Assembly: GCF_030764225.1 (NCBI RefSeq) | Contig: NZ_JASAXH010000016.1 | Source of the DNA: Phocoenobacter atlanticus | GTDB taxonomy: Bacteria > Pseudomonadota > Gammaproteobacteria > Enterobacterales > Pasteurellaceae | Length of the DNA: 56,848 nt | Reading direction: 5' to 3' (one strand) | Shown: in pieces, positions 17,023 through 26,020 of the stretch | How positions within the stretch are numbered: position 1 is the stretch's first letter | Layout: every line of letters begins with the position of its first letter | Program-made: the position numbers and the translations under genes | The notes under the pieces: model-generated | What the model was told of the DNA's origin: nothing | What the model saw: the letters and a program-made list of their open reading frames with translations, nothing else | The model's database searches: none

Positions 17023-18465
17023 ATGCAAATTGAAAATCTTTTCCCTTTTGATCCAAATGTAAAAGTGCGAACTCGTTTCGCACCAAGTCCAACAGGTTAT
17101 TTGCACGTTGGAGGTGCAAGAACAGCACTTTATTCTTGGCTTTATGCTAAACATAATAATGGCGAATTTGTACTTCGTATTGAAGATACCGATTTAGAAC
17201 GCTCAACGCCAGAGGCAACAGCGGCTATCATCGAAGGTATGGAATGGTTAAATTTAGCGTGGGAACACGGTCCTTTCTACCAAACAAAGCGTTTTGATCG
17301 TTATAATCAAGTAATTGATCAAATGATCGAGCAAGGATTAGCTTATCGTTGTTATTGTTCAAAAGAGCGTTTAGAAGAATTGCGTGAAAACCAAGAAGCG
17401 AATAAAGAGAAACCTCGTTATGATAGACATTGTTTAGATGGGCATAATCATTCTGTTGATGAGCCTCACGTGGTGCGTTTTAAAAATCCAACAGAAGGTT
17501 CGGTTATTTTTGATGATGCGGTGCGTGGCACAATTGAAATTAAAAATAGTGAGTTAGATGATTTAATTATTCGTCGTACTGATGGCTCGCCAACCTATAA
17601 CTTCTGTGTAGTTGTTGATGATTGGGATATGGGAATTACTCACGTGGTGCGTGGTGAAGATCATATCAATAATACGCCTCGTCAAATCAATATTTTAAAA
17701 GCGTTGAATGCACCAATACCAACTTATGCGCACGTTTCAATGATTAACGGCGATGATGGTAAAAAATTATCAAAACGTCACGGTGCAGTGAGTGTAATGC
17801 AATACCGTGATGAAGGTTATTTACCAGAAGCGTTGGTAAACTATTTAGTGCGTTTAGGTTGGGGACACGGCGATCAGGAAGTGTTCTCTGTGGAAGAGAT
17901 GATCAATTTATTTGAATTGGATCACGTGAGCAAATCAGCGAGTGCATTTAATACCAAAAAATTACAATGGTTAAACCAACATTACATTAAAACCTTAGAT
18001 CCTAGCTATGTAGCAAAACATTTAGATTGGCATATGAAAGATCAACATATTGATTATTCAAATGGTCCAAAATTAGAAGAGGTGATCACAGCTTTGGCAG
18101 AGCGTAGCGTAACGTTAAAAGAAATGGCAACTGCAAGCCGTTACTTCTTTGAAGATTTTAATGAATATGATGAAAAAGCAGCGAATAAAAACTTTAAACC
18201 AGCGGCGGTTGAACCACTTGCAAAATTGTTAGAAAAACTGACCGCTTTAACCCAGTGGAATGTGGAAAATATTCATATTGCAATGAATGAAACAGCTGCT
18301 GAGCTTGAAGTGGGAATGGGTAAAGTAGGAATGCCGTTCCGTTTAGCAGTAACAGGTTCAGGACAATCGCCGTCAATGGATTTAACGGCTTATTTAGTGG
18401 GTAAAGAACGTACGCTTGAGCGTATTCAGAAAGCTATTTGCTTTATTAATGCTCAAAACCTCTAA
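17023..18465 (+). CDS. gltX: Glutamyl-tRNA synthetase
   Basis: GltX charges tRNA-Glu with glutamate. The 480 residues match the class I GluRS family. The HIGH-equivalent is PSPTGYLHVGGART (about 21-34) and the KMSKS-equivalent is KKLSKRHG in the middle. An Rx-rich catalytic region (VRFKNPTEGSVIFDD) and the C-terminal anticodon-binding helical domain complete it. It has an N-terminal extension of about nine residues relative to E. coli. The ATG lies downstream of TAGGTTAT, a modest Shine-Dalgarno. It is monocistronic with a terminator behind it. Confidence 0.97.
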   Translation: MQIENLFPFDPNVKVRTRFAPSPTGYLHVGGARTALYSWLYAKHNNGEFVLRIEDTDLERSTPEATAAIIEGMEWLNLAWEHGPFYQTKRFDRYNQVIDQMIEQGLAYRCYCSKERLEELRENQEANKEKPRYDRHCLDGHNHSVDEPHVVRFKNPTEGSVIFDDAVRGTIEIKNSELDDLIIRRTDGSPTYNFCVVVDDWDMGITHVVRGEDHINNTPRQINILKALNAPIPTYAHVSMINGDDGKKLSKRHGAVSVMQYRDEGYLPEALVNYLVRLGWGHGDQEVFSVEEMINLFELDHVSKSASAFNTKKLQWLNQHYIKTLDPSYVAKHLDWHMKDQHIDYSNGPKLEEVITALAERSVTLKEMATASRYFFEDFNEYDEKAANKNFKPAAVEPLAKLLEKLTALTQWNVENIHIAMNETAAELEVGMGKVGMPFRLAVTGSGQSPSMDLTAYLVGKERTLERIQKAICFINAQNL

Positions 18466-18481
18466 TTTTCTATTGACATAA

Positions 18482-18513
18482 AAAACGCTGGGTATTATTA
18501 TTCCCAGCGTTTT
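18482..18513 (+). terminator. Terminator after gltX
   Basis: AAAACGCTGGG (18482-18492) and CCCAGCGTTTT (18503-18513) are exact arms with a 10-base loop and a T run. It separates gltX from tRNA-Ala. Confidence 0.9.
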
Positions 18514-18530
18514 CTTCTCAGAAACCACGT

Positions 18531-18606
<76 letters not shown>

Positions 18607-19208
18607 AATCCTTAAATCATACTGCCTCAAATTACCTCACAAACCCTTTAATACCAATGCTTTAAGCCCTTTTACCTGTCTCAAATTAAATCATACTAAC
18701 CCACCATAACGCAAGATTTTAGTAACACAAATAGTAACACAGTGATACTATATCCCGAAATTTACTAAATATTACGTGAAAATTTGTGTTACTAAAACCA
18801 CTATAAACCCTTATATATCAATACCTGCAGAGTTTTTGTGAAAATGGAGCATAAAATAAGCGAGTTACTATGAACGTTAAAACTCTTGATAATAGTGGCT
18901 TGTAGCGTTTTATTTTTTATATGTAAATATTTATTTTTATTAAACCGTGTTACTAAAATGGGGTTATTTATCTCAAAAAAAGAGTAAGGTGATACAAATG
19001 GGGAAATACAATGATTTCTTTCCTGAACAGGCAGTAAGATTTTAATAAAAAATGTAAAATGTTGAAAAATAAAGCAAGTGCATAGAGAGAAATAAAATTT
19101 CTACTTGCAAGGAAAATTTGAAACGGCTATCATACGCAGAGTTTGATAGATTCTGTAGCTAAAGAGTTGCAGAATTTTGTTTTTATAATGGAATTTTGAG
19201 AAAAAATA
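18607..19208. other. Gene-free stretch after tRNA-Ala with repeated TAGTAACAC motif
   Basis: About 600 bases without a credible gene lie between tRNA-Ala and secG. The 9-mer TAGTAACAC occurs at 18720-18728 and 18732-18740, and inverted at 18786-18794 and 18947-18955. A near repeat of AAATCATACT occurs at about 18613 and 18687. Clustered short direct and inverted sites beside a tRNA 3' end look like integrase arm-type sites left by a departed element. No integrase or second tRNA-end repeat is visible, so this remains an inference. Confidence 0.45.
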
Positions 19209-19544
19209 ATGATTAATATTTTGACAATTGTATATTTAGTAGTTGCAGTCATCCTAATTGGATTTATTTTAATGCAACAAGGTAAAGGTGCTGATGCAGG
19301 AGCTTCATTTGGTGCTGGTGCATCAGGTACGGTATTTGGTTCTGCAGGTTCAGCGAATTTCTTATCAAGAACAACTGCGTTATTGACTATTGTTTTTTTT
19401 GGAATTAGTTTAGTTATTGGTAATTTAAATTCACACAGCACAAAATCACAAAGTCAGTTTGAAGATTTAAGTAATGTTCAACAAAAAGTAGAAATTCAGC
19501 CAGTATTACCAACTAAAGACGAAAATAACGATATTCCTCAATAG
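19209..19544 (+). CDS. secG: Preprotein translocase subunit SecG
   Basis: SecG is the small helper subunit of the SecYEG channel. The 111 residues show two membrane helices (about 3-23 and 55-75). Between them is the conserved cytosolic loop LMQQGKGADAGASFGAGASGT...FGSAGSANFL, and the tail is Ser/Gln-rich and acidic. The Shine-Dalgarno is weak. The tRNA-Leu gene follows 19 bases later, the same secG-leuU linkage as in E. coli. Confidence 0.95.
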   Translation: MINILTIVYLVVAVILIGFILMQQGKGADAGASFGAGASGTVFGSAGSANFLSRTTALLTIVFFGISLVIGNLNSHSTKSQSQFEDLSNVQQKVEIQPVLPTKDENNDIPQ

Positions 19545-19563
19545 GCTCAATAAATAAATTTAT

Positions 19564-19649
19564 GCTCTGGTGGTGGAATTGGTAGACACGCTATCTTGAG
19601 GGGGTAGTGTCCGTAGGACGTGCGAGTTCAAGTCTCGCTCAGAGCACCA
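19564..19649 (+). tRNA. tRNA-Leu(GAG)
   Basis: This is an 86-base type II tRNA with a long variable arm (GTGTCCGTAGGACGT region), anticodon GAG, and encoded CCA. It is probably cotranscribed with secG and followed by a hairpin terminator. Confidence 0.95.
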
Positions 19650-19657
19650 TATACAGA

Positions 19658-19687
19658 AACGATAATCTTTTATAGATTGTCGTTTTT
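19658..19687 (+). terminator. Terminator after tRNA-Leu
   Basis: AACGATAATCT (19658-19668) pairs with AGATTGTCGTT (19674-19684), one G-U, followed by TTTT. Confidence 0.8.
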
Positions 19688-20194
19688 CGTTGTTTGGATT
19701 TAAAATACTAATGTTTAAAAATAGTAATTGAACAGTGTAAAATCTAATAAAAATCAAAAGATTACCATATTTATTAACACGGAGAATGTTAGAAAATACA
19801 GTTTTTCACTCTATATAAACATTTCCACAACACTATTAGGCATAAATAATGGGTAGATCAAATCCCAAATTTATTTACTTTTCTTAACGGTATCTACATA
19901 ATAATTTTTAATTTCTACAAATTAATAGATAAAAGTTTGTGGTTGCTTTGTATTAACGATAGGTTACTGATGTAATTGTGCTTGAATTAATATTTTTTAT
20001 GATCAGATAATATTAGTTTAATCCTAGATACAATCAACAACTTTACTGTATAATTCTCCATTATCAATAAGCCATAGATTGACATTATTCTAAAAAATTA
20101 CTTGAAACTCATTGCTTTTTATTTAAAAAAAACGAAATTTAAGCTATTCTATCAGATAATTTTTTCTATTAAATTTTTAAGGCAGTAAATCATT
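19688..20194. other. Gene-free stretch before leuS
   Basis: This is about 500 bases of AT-rich sequence with no frame, tRNA or riboswitch I can recognise. It presumably carries the leuS promoter; AAGGCAG just before the leuS ATG is its ribosome binding site. Confidence 0.4.
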
Positions 20195-22780
20195 ATGCAA
20201 CAACAATATAACCCAAAAGAAATTGAAAAAAATGTTCAGCATTACTGGGCAGAAAATAAAGTATTTAAAGCAGTGAAAGACGCATCAAAAGAAAAGTATT
20301 ACTGTCTTTCAATGTTTGCCTATCCATCTGGTCGTCTACATATGGGACACGTGCGTAATTATACCATTGGTGATGTCATCGCTCGTTATCAACGAATGCA
20401 AGGTAAAAATGTGTTACAACCTATTGGTTGGGACGCTTTTGGTTTACCCGCTGAAGGGGCGGCAATTAAAAATAAAACAGCTCCAGCAGCGTGGACGTAT
20501 AGCAATATTGAATATATGAAAAACCAACTTAAAATGTTAGGTTTTGGGTATGATTGGGATCGTGAGATCGCCACTTGTCGTCCTGAATATTACAAATGGG
20601 AACAATGGTTTTTCACAGAACTATATAAAAAAGGCTTAGTGTATAAAAAAACCTCAACAGTAAACTGGTGTCCAAATGATGAAACTGTACTCGCAAATGA
20701 GCAGGTACACGATGGTTGTTGTTGGCGTTGTGATAGCCCTGTAGAACAAAAAGAAATTCCACAGTGGTTTATTAAAATTACAAATTATGCAGAGCAGTTA
20801 CTCGGTGGATTAGACAATCTTCCACAATGGCCAGATATGGTTAAAACTATGCAACGTAACTGGATTGGGCGTTCAGAAGGGGTTGAAATTACCTTTAAAG
20901 TAAAAGACAGTGATGAAGAATTACCTGTTTATACCACTCGTCCTGATACTTTCTTTGGCGTCAGTTATGTTGCCGTAGCGGCAGCACATCCATTAGTACA
21001 ACAAGCGGTAGGATCTAATCCAAAACTTGCAAAATTTGTGGATGATATTAAAAATACCAAAGTGGCAGAAGCTGAACTTGCTACAATGGAAAAGAAAGGA
21101 ATGGCAACGGGTTTATATGCTATTCACCCTTTAACAGGAAAAGAAGTACCAATTTGGGTCGCAAATTTTGTATTAATGCATTATGGAACTGGGGCAGTAA
21201 TGGCAGTACCCGCACACGATCAACGTGATTTTGAATTTGCTAAAAAATATGATTTGCAAATAAATCAAGTGATCGCACCGCTTGATGGCACTGAAATTGA
21301 CTTAAATAACGAAGCCTTTGTTGATCACGGTAAACTGGTTAATTCAGGTGAGTTTGATGGGTTAGAATTTGAGGCTGCATTTAATGCCATTGCAGATAAA
21401 TTAGAAGACTTAGGCTGTGGAAAACGCCAAGTAAATTACCGCTTACGTGATTGGGGTGTCTCTCGTCAACGTTATTGGGGGGCACCTATTCCAATGGCAA
21501 CTTTAGAAAATGGTGAAACCGTCACTATTCCAATGGAAGATTTGCCAGTAGAATTACCTGAAGATGTTGTAATGGACGGTGTAAAAAGCCCAATTAAAGC
21601 CGATCCAGAATGGGCTAAAATGACCATTAATGGGCAAGCGGCGACTCGTGAAACGGATACCTTTGATACCTTTATGGAATCCTCTTGGTATTACGCTCGT
21701 TATACTTCTGCACATTATGAAAGTGGAATGCTTGATCCTGATGAGGCGGATTACTGGTTACCAGTGGATCAATATATTGGTGGAATTGAACACGCAATAA
21801 TGCACTTATTGTATTTCCGTTTCTTCCATAAATTATTACGTGATGCAGGCTTTGTAACCAGTGATGAACCTGCAGAGAAATTATTATGTCAAGGTATGGT
21901 ATTGGCGGACGCTTTTTATTATACAGGAACAAATAATGAACGCATTTGGGTTTCCCCAACAGAAGTAACGGTTGAACGTGATGAAAAAGGGCGTATAACT
22001 AAAGCTGTTGATAAAGAAGGACGTGAATTAGTTCATACTGGTATGACAAAAATGTCAAAATCTAAGAATAATGGTATCGATCCACAAGAGATGGTAGAAA
22101 AATACGGTGCAGATACGGTACGTTTATTTATGATGTTTGCGGCTCCTGCTGAAATGACACTGGAATGGCAAGAATCTGGAGTGGAAGGGGCGAAACGTTT
22201 CTTAGGGCGTATTTGGAATTTAGTCTTTAGCTATCAACAATCGCCTGCAACGGTAGAATTAGATCCTGCTACCTTTAATGCAGAACAAAAAGCATTACGT
22301 CGTGAAGTTCATAAAACCATTGCAAAAGTGAGTGATGATATTGGTCGCCGTCAAACATTCAATACTGCCATTGCCGCAGTAATGGAGTTGATGAATAAAT
22401 TAACCAAAGCATCCCTTGAAAATGAACAAGATAAAGCCATTATGAGCGAAGCATTAAGTGCTGTGGTGCGTATGCTTTACCCAATCACACCTCATATCTG
22501 TTTTGAATTATGGAAAGTTTTAGGTAATGAAACCACCATTGATAATGCAGAGTGGGTAACTTTTGATGAATCTGCAATGGTGGAAGATGAAAAATTGGTT
22601 GTGGTTCAGGTAAACGGTAAAGTACGTGGTAAAGTCACTGTTGCTGCGGATGCGGATGAAGAAACAGTTAAAGAGCTTGGCTTAAACGATGAAAATGTAA
22701 AACGTTTTACTGATGGTATGAACATTGTTAAAGTCATTTATGTACGAGGTAAATTATTAAATGTGGTTGTAAAACCATAA
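20195..22780 (+). CDS. leuS: Leucyl-tRNA synthetase
   Basis: LeuS charges tRNA-Leu. The 861 residues match the bacterial enzyme (860 in E. coli). HMGH at 49-52 lies in SGRLHMGHVRNYT. A CxxC pair (WCPNDETVLA...CCWRC) is followed by the CP1 editing domain with the threonine-rich TTRPDTFFGV motif. KMSKSKNNG lies near residue 620. The anticodon-binding and C-terminal domains follow. AAGGCAG precedes the ATG. It leads the leuS-lptE-holA operon, conserved in enterobacteria and Pasteurellaceae. Confidence 0.98.
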   Translation: MQQQYNPKEIEKNVQHYWAENKVFKAVKDASKEKYYCLSMFAYPSGRLHMGHVRNYTIGDVIARYQRMQGKNVLQPIGWDAFGLPAEGAAIKNKTAPAAWTYSNIEYMKNQLKMLGFGYDWDREIATCRPEYYKWEQWFFTELYKKGLVYKKTSTVNWCPNDETVLANEQVHDGCCWRCDSPVEQKEIPQWFIKITNYAEQLLGGLDNLPQWPDMVKTMQRNWIGRSEGVEITFKVKDSDEELPVYTTRPDTFFGVSYVAVAAAHPLVQQAVGSNPKLAKFVDDIKNTKVAEAELATMEKKGMATGLYAIHPLTGKEVPIWVANFVLMHYGTGAVMAVPAHDQRDFEFAKKYDLQINQVIAPLDGTEIDLNNEAFVDHGKLVNSGEFDGLEFEAAFNAIADKLEDLGCGKRQVNYRLRDWGVSRQRYWGAPIPMATLENGETVTIPMEDLPVELPEDVVMDGVKSPIKADPEWAKMTINGQAATRETDTFDTFMESSWYYARYTSAHYESGMLDPDEADYWLPVDQYIGGIEHAIMHLLYFRFFHKLLRDAGFVTSDEPAEKLLCQGMVLADAFYYTGTNNERIWVSPTEVTVERDEKGRITKAVDKEGRELVHTGMTKMSKSKNNGIDPQEMVEKYGADTVRLFMMFAAPAEMTLEWQESGVEGAKRFLGRIWNLVFSYQQSPATVELDPATFNAEQKALRREVHKTIAKVSDDIGRRQTFNTAIAAVMELMNKLTKASLENEQDKAIMSEALSAVVRMLYPITPHICFELWKVLGNETTIDNAEWVTFDESAMVEDEKLVVVQVNGKVRGKVTVAADADEETVKELGLNDENVKRFTDGMNIVKVIYVRGKLLNVVVKP

Positions 22781-22853
22781 AATAATTTTGTAAATTCACA
22801 TACGACAGAGTATAACCCTGTCGCTATATTATGGATTAAAAATAGGTAAAATT

Positions 22854-23351
22854 ATGTATAAAAAATTTTCGTTTATTGTTGTATTTTTTATGGCAACAAT
22901 GCTCACTGCTTGTGGTTGGCACTTTAAAAATACCGAAGTACTGCCAAAAGAATTACAAACGCTTACGTTTGCTACTAGTGATCCTTATGGGGATATGGCA
23001 AGAGCATTACGTAATGAGTTATTATTACAGAATGTTAATTTAGTTTCGTTACAAAAAAATATTCCAGTATTACGCTTGAATTCTACCTCAAATAGTTCTC
23101 ACGTTGCTTCTGTTTTTAAGCACGCTCGTGAAGCTGAGAAGATTTTAAGTGTAAAAGTTTCTGCAAGTCTGAATATCCCAAATAAAGGAGTTTATCCACT
23201 TGAGGTGGTTGTTCACAGAACCTTTTTTGATGACTCACGTGCAGCGCTTGCAAAATCAGCTGAACAAGAGATGATGGTTACCGATATGTATAAGCAGGCG
23301 GCTCGTCGTATTACTATAAAGATGGTTGCATTACATAAAAGCATAAAATAA
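22854..23351 (+). CDS. lptE: LPS-assembly lipoprotein LptE
   Basis: LptE is an outer-membrane lipoprotein that plugs LptD and helps place lipopolysaccharide or lipooligosaccharide on the cell surface. The 165 residues begin with a lipoprotein signal ending LTAC (lipidated Cys20), followed by GWHFKNT, the typical GFHLR-like start of the mature protein. AGGTAA precedes the ATG. The assignment rests heavily on position between leuS and holA plus the N-terminal motif, since LptE sequences are divergent. Confidence 0.9.
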   Translation: MYKKFSFIVVFFMATMLTACGWHFKNTEVLPKELQTLTFATSDPYGDMARALRNELLLQNVNLVSLQKNIPVLRLNSTSNSSHVASVFKHAREAEKILSVKVSASLNIPNKGVYPLEVVVHRTFFDDSRAALAKSAEQEMMVTDMYKQAARRITIKMVALHKSIK

Positions 23352-23361
23352 ATATAAAAAT

Positions 23362-24381
23362 ATGCAAAAAATCTTACCTGAAGCGTTAGAGGTTATATTA
23401 AATAAAGAATTAAGACCTGTTTATTTTTTGATAGGTCAAGATCTTCTATTGGTAAATGAAACAAAAGAGTTAATTATTCAATTTGCTCGAAAAAATGATT
23501 TTGACGAGCAAATTGAAATGACGGTCTCTAATGAAACAAATTGGGAAGATTTATTTGAAAAAATGCAATCAATCGGACTATTTTTTAATCGTCAAATTGT
23601 TATTTTAAATTTGCCTGAAAATATCAATGCAGCTTATCAAAAAAAATTACAGGAATTTGTTTCTTTAATTCATTCTGATTTATTGATTATTTTTCATTTT
23701 CCTCGATTTACGAAAACAATTGAGAAACAGCCGTGGATAGCACAAATTTCTCCTCTTGCGATTAATTGTCAAACGCCTGATGGCACAAAATTATCAGCGT
23801 GGCTGACTCAACGAGCAAAAGTGATGAATTTGCAGTTAGATAGTGAGGCTAATCAATTGCTGTGTTATAGCTATGAAGGAAATTTATTAGCATTAAAACA
23901 GGCATTACAGTTATTACAACTTCGTTTTCCTGAGGGAAAAATTAGTTTTAATAAAGTCAAAGAAGTGATAGAGCAGTCTGCTCAATTTACGCCATTTCAA
24001 TGGATTGATGCACTATTGGAAGGAAAAATAAGTCGAGCTTTACGTATTCTGTCACATTTAAAAAATGAAGATGTCTCTCCTATTATTTTATTGCGTATTA
24101 TTCAAAAAGAATTATTAATTTTACTTGATCTTACTGGAACAAATTTGCAAAATGTTGCTTTAAACCAACCGCTTATAAGTGATAATTTGCGTATGGAATT
24201 TGATCGTTTAAAGATATGGCAAAATAAGAGAAGTTTTTATCAAAGTGCAATAAGTCGATTAACATATTATCAATTATTTCACTTATGTCAGCAATTAGCC
24301 GAACTTGAGCGTAAAATCAAAAAAGATTTTAGTGATGAAATTTGGTTAGAATTAGAACGTTTTTCTTTTAAATTCAAATAA
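23362..24381 (+). CDS. holA: DNA polymerase III delta subunit
   Basis: HolA is the clamp-loader subunit that opens the beta sliding clamp. The 339 residues match the E. coli size (343), with LRPVYFLIGQDLLLVNETKELI near the start and the helical C-terminal collar domain. It begins ten bases after lptE without a clear Shine-Dalgarno, so translation is probably coupled. The family is fast-evolving; operon position and overall pattern carry the call. Confidence 0.93.
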   Translation: MQKILPEALEVILNKELRPVYFLIGQDLLLVNETKELIIQFARKNDFDEQIEMTVSNETNWEDLFEKMQSIGLFFNRQIVILNLPENINAAYQKKLQEFVSLIHSDLLIIFHFPRFTKTIEKQPWIAQISPLAINCQTPDGTKLSAWLTQRAKVMNLQLDSEANQLLCYSYEGNLLALKQALQLLQLRFPEGKISFNKVKEVIEQSAQFTPFQWIDALLEGKISRALRILSHLKNEDVSPIILLRIIQKELLILLDLTGTNLQNVALNQPLISDNLRMEFDRLKIWQNKRSFYQSAISRLTYYQLFHLCQQLAELERKIKKDFSDEIWLELERFSFKFK

Positions 24382-24392
24382 GGAAGATATAA

Positions 24393-25247
24393 ATGAAAAA
24401 AATATTTTTAAGCCCTTTACTTATACTGGCATTCTTTTTAGTTGGATGTAATGATGAACAAGCAATGCAAGAAATTAAAGATCTTAAATCTCAAATTAAA
24501 TTGTTAGAAAAGTCACAAATGATCAAGGTAGAAAATGAAGTGGTGTTTGATAAAAAAGATACCAAATATCCTCTTGATTTTTCTATCTTTACACTTAAAA
24601 CCAATAAAGAATGGCTAAACAACCAGCTTTTGGTTGCGTTGTTAAAACATCATTCAAAAAACAAAGACACATTAAAAATAAATAATCCGAAACAGCAATT
24701 AATAGATGAATTTACACAAAAATATCAAAGTGAATTAACAGAAGCTAAAGATATTTTTGCAGATACACCACAAGATAAAATTAGCGGTACTTATTTTAGT
24801 GCGATATATCATTCTAATATTGATTATGTTGGACAAAGAGAAAATATTGCTACTTTCACTTTATATGATTTTAATTATATTGGTGGTGCTCATGGCATAC
24901 ATAATGTGACCTATCTCAATTTTGACTTAAACAGTAAAAAAGTTCTTTCTCTTGATGATTTATTTAATAAAGAAAATCAAACTAAATTAAAAGAAATGCT
25001 ATGGGAACGTTATGAACCACAGTATCGTAAAGCAGATGGGAATATGGGCTTTTTCTTTGCCACTAAGCAGAAATTATATTTACCTGAAAATTTCTATTTT
25101 TCAGGAGTGGGACTTAATTTAGTCTATCCTGTTTATGAAATTGGTTCGTATGCAGACGGACAAAAAGAACTGATATTACATTGGGCAGATATAATGCCGT
25201 TAATTAATGAACAGTATAAAGTGATGAGAGGATTAATTTCTGAATAG
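24393..25247 (+). CDS. Lipoprotein with DUF3298/RsiV-like domain
   Basis: This is a predicted lipoprotein with a signal peptide ending LVGC (Cys19). A short coiled-coil-like helix follows (about 25-45, EIKDLKSQIKLLEKSQ). The C-terminal region, with FNYIGGAHGIHNVTYLNFDL and KVLSLDDLF, is the hallmark of the DUF3298 domain found in RsiV-type and periplasmic proteins. AAGGAAG precedes the ATG. It lies 11 bases after holA, so it may be a late operon member. A molecular role is unknown; lysozyme-binding RsiV is only a distant analogue. Confidence 0.7.
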   Translation: MKKIFLSPLLILAFFLVGCNDEQAMQEIKDLKSQIKLLEKSQMIKVENEVVFDKKDTKYPLDFSIFTLKTNKEWLNNQLLVALLKHHSKNKDTLKINNPKQQLIDEFTQKYQSELTEAKDIFADTPQDKISGTYFSAIYHSNIDYVGQRENIATFTLYDFNYIGGAHGIHNVTYLNFDLNSKKVLSLDDLFNKENQTKLKEMLWERYEPQYRKADGNMGFFFATKQKLYLPENFYFSGVGLNLVYPVYEIGSYADGQKELILHWADIMPLINEQYKVMRGLISE

Positions 25248-25274
25248 TTCGAAACGGGTTGTTTGAAGAATAAA

Positions 25275-25306
25275 AAAACGGTGGCTTATTTGACCACCGT
25301 TTTATT
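25275..25306. terminator. Bidirectional terminator between the lipoprotein gene and pgsA
   Basis: AAAACGGTGG (25275-25284) and CCACCGTTTT (25294-25303) are exact arms flanked by A and T runs. It serves both convergent genes. Confidence 0.88.
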
Positions 25307-25307
25307 T

Positions 25308-25853
25308 TTATTGGATTAGACTATTTTTTGATGCTTTTAAATATTGCATCATTGACCATATTGTTAAAATAGAGGCTATATACAGAGCAATAAAAGCAGC
25401 GACTTCCATTGCAAAATTGTATCGCCATAATAATCCGCCTAAAGAGAGCATTTGAGCCGTCGTTTTGACTTTACCCATCCAAGAGACTGCAACATTTGCA
25501 CGCTCTCCAATTTCAGCCATCCATTCACGTAATGCTGAAATAATAATTTCACGGGAAATCATCACAATCGCAGGAATAGTAATCCACCAAGTATGATAAT
25601 GTTCAACCACACACACTAGTGCTGCAGCAACTAATACTTTATCTGCAACAGGATCTAAAAAAGCCCCCAGACGAGTCACCTGACTCCATTTTCGAGCTAA
25701 ATATCCATCAAACCAATCTGTAAGCCCTGCAATAAAAAAGAGTAATGTCGTAATTTCAGGGGCATATTTGAATGGCAAATAAAACGTAATAATAAAAAGA
25801 GGGATTAAAATCACTCTAAAAATAGTTAAGTAGGTCGGTAAGTTTAACTTCAT
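25308..25853 (-). CDS. pgsA: Phosphatidylglycerophosphate synthase PgsA
   Basis: PgsA condenses CDP-diacylglycerol with glycerol-3-phosphate, the committed step to phosphatidylglycerol, in the inner membrane. The 181-residue product starts MKLNLPTYLTIFRVILIP like E. coli PgsA. It carries the CDP-alcohol phosphotransferase motif DGYLAR-x8-GAFLDPVAD, plus four or more membrane helices. A longer frame continues upstream to an ATG at 25994. Those 47 extra codons look unlike the family and run through an uptake signal near 25934, so I chose the internal ATG at 25853. Confidence 0.93.
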   Translation of the reverse strand: MKLNLPTYLTIFRVILIPLFIITFYLPFKYAPEITTLLFFIAGLTDWFDGYLARKWSQVTRLGAFLDPVADKVLVAAALVCVVEHYHTWWITIPAIVMISREIIISALREWMAEIGERANVAVSWMGKVKTTAQMLSLGGLLWRYNFAMEVAAFIALYIASILTIWSMMQYLKASKNSLIQ

Positions 25854-26020
25854 TTTTTGCTCAATAGTCAAGTGGAACCAGTATTGACTATATTCTATTC
25901 TATCGGAGCGAATGATGAAAGAGAAAAACAAAAATAAGCGGTCACTTTTATTAAATTTTTTGTAATTTACCTCAAATATATTTAAACTAGGCATATAATC
26001 TAATTTTCTAAGGAAATTGT

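Noticed and set aside
19688..20194. Leader regulation (T-box-like) before leuS
   Set aside because: No T-box, specifier hairpin or leader peptide rich in Leu codons could be seen; the element is also not expected in this lineage.
25854..25994. N-terminal extension of pgsA
   Set aside because: The extra residues do not resemble PgsA and run through an uptake signal; the internal ATG gives the family start.
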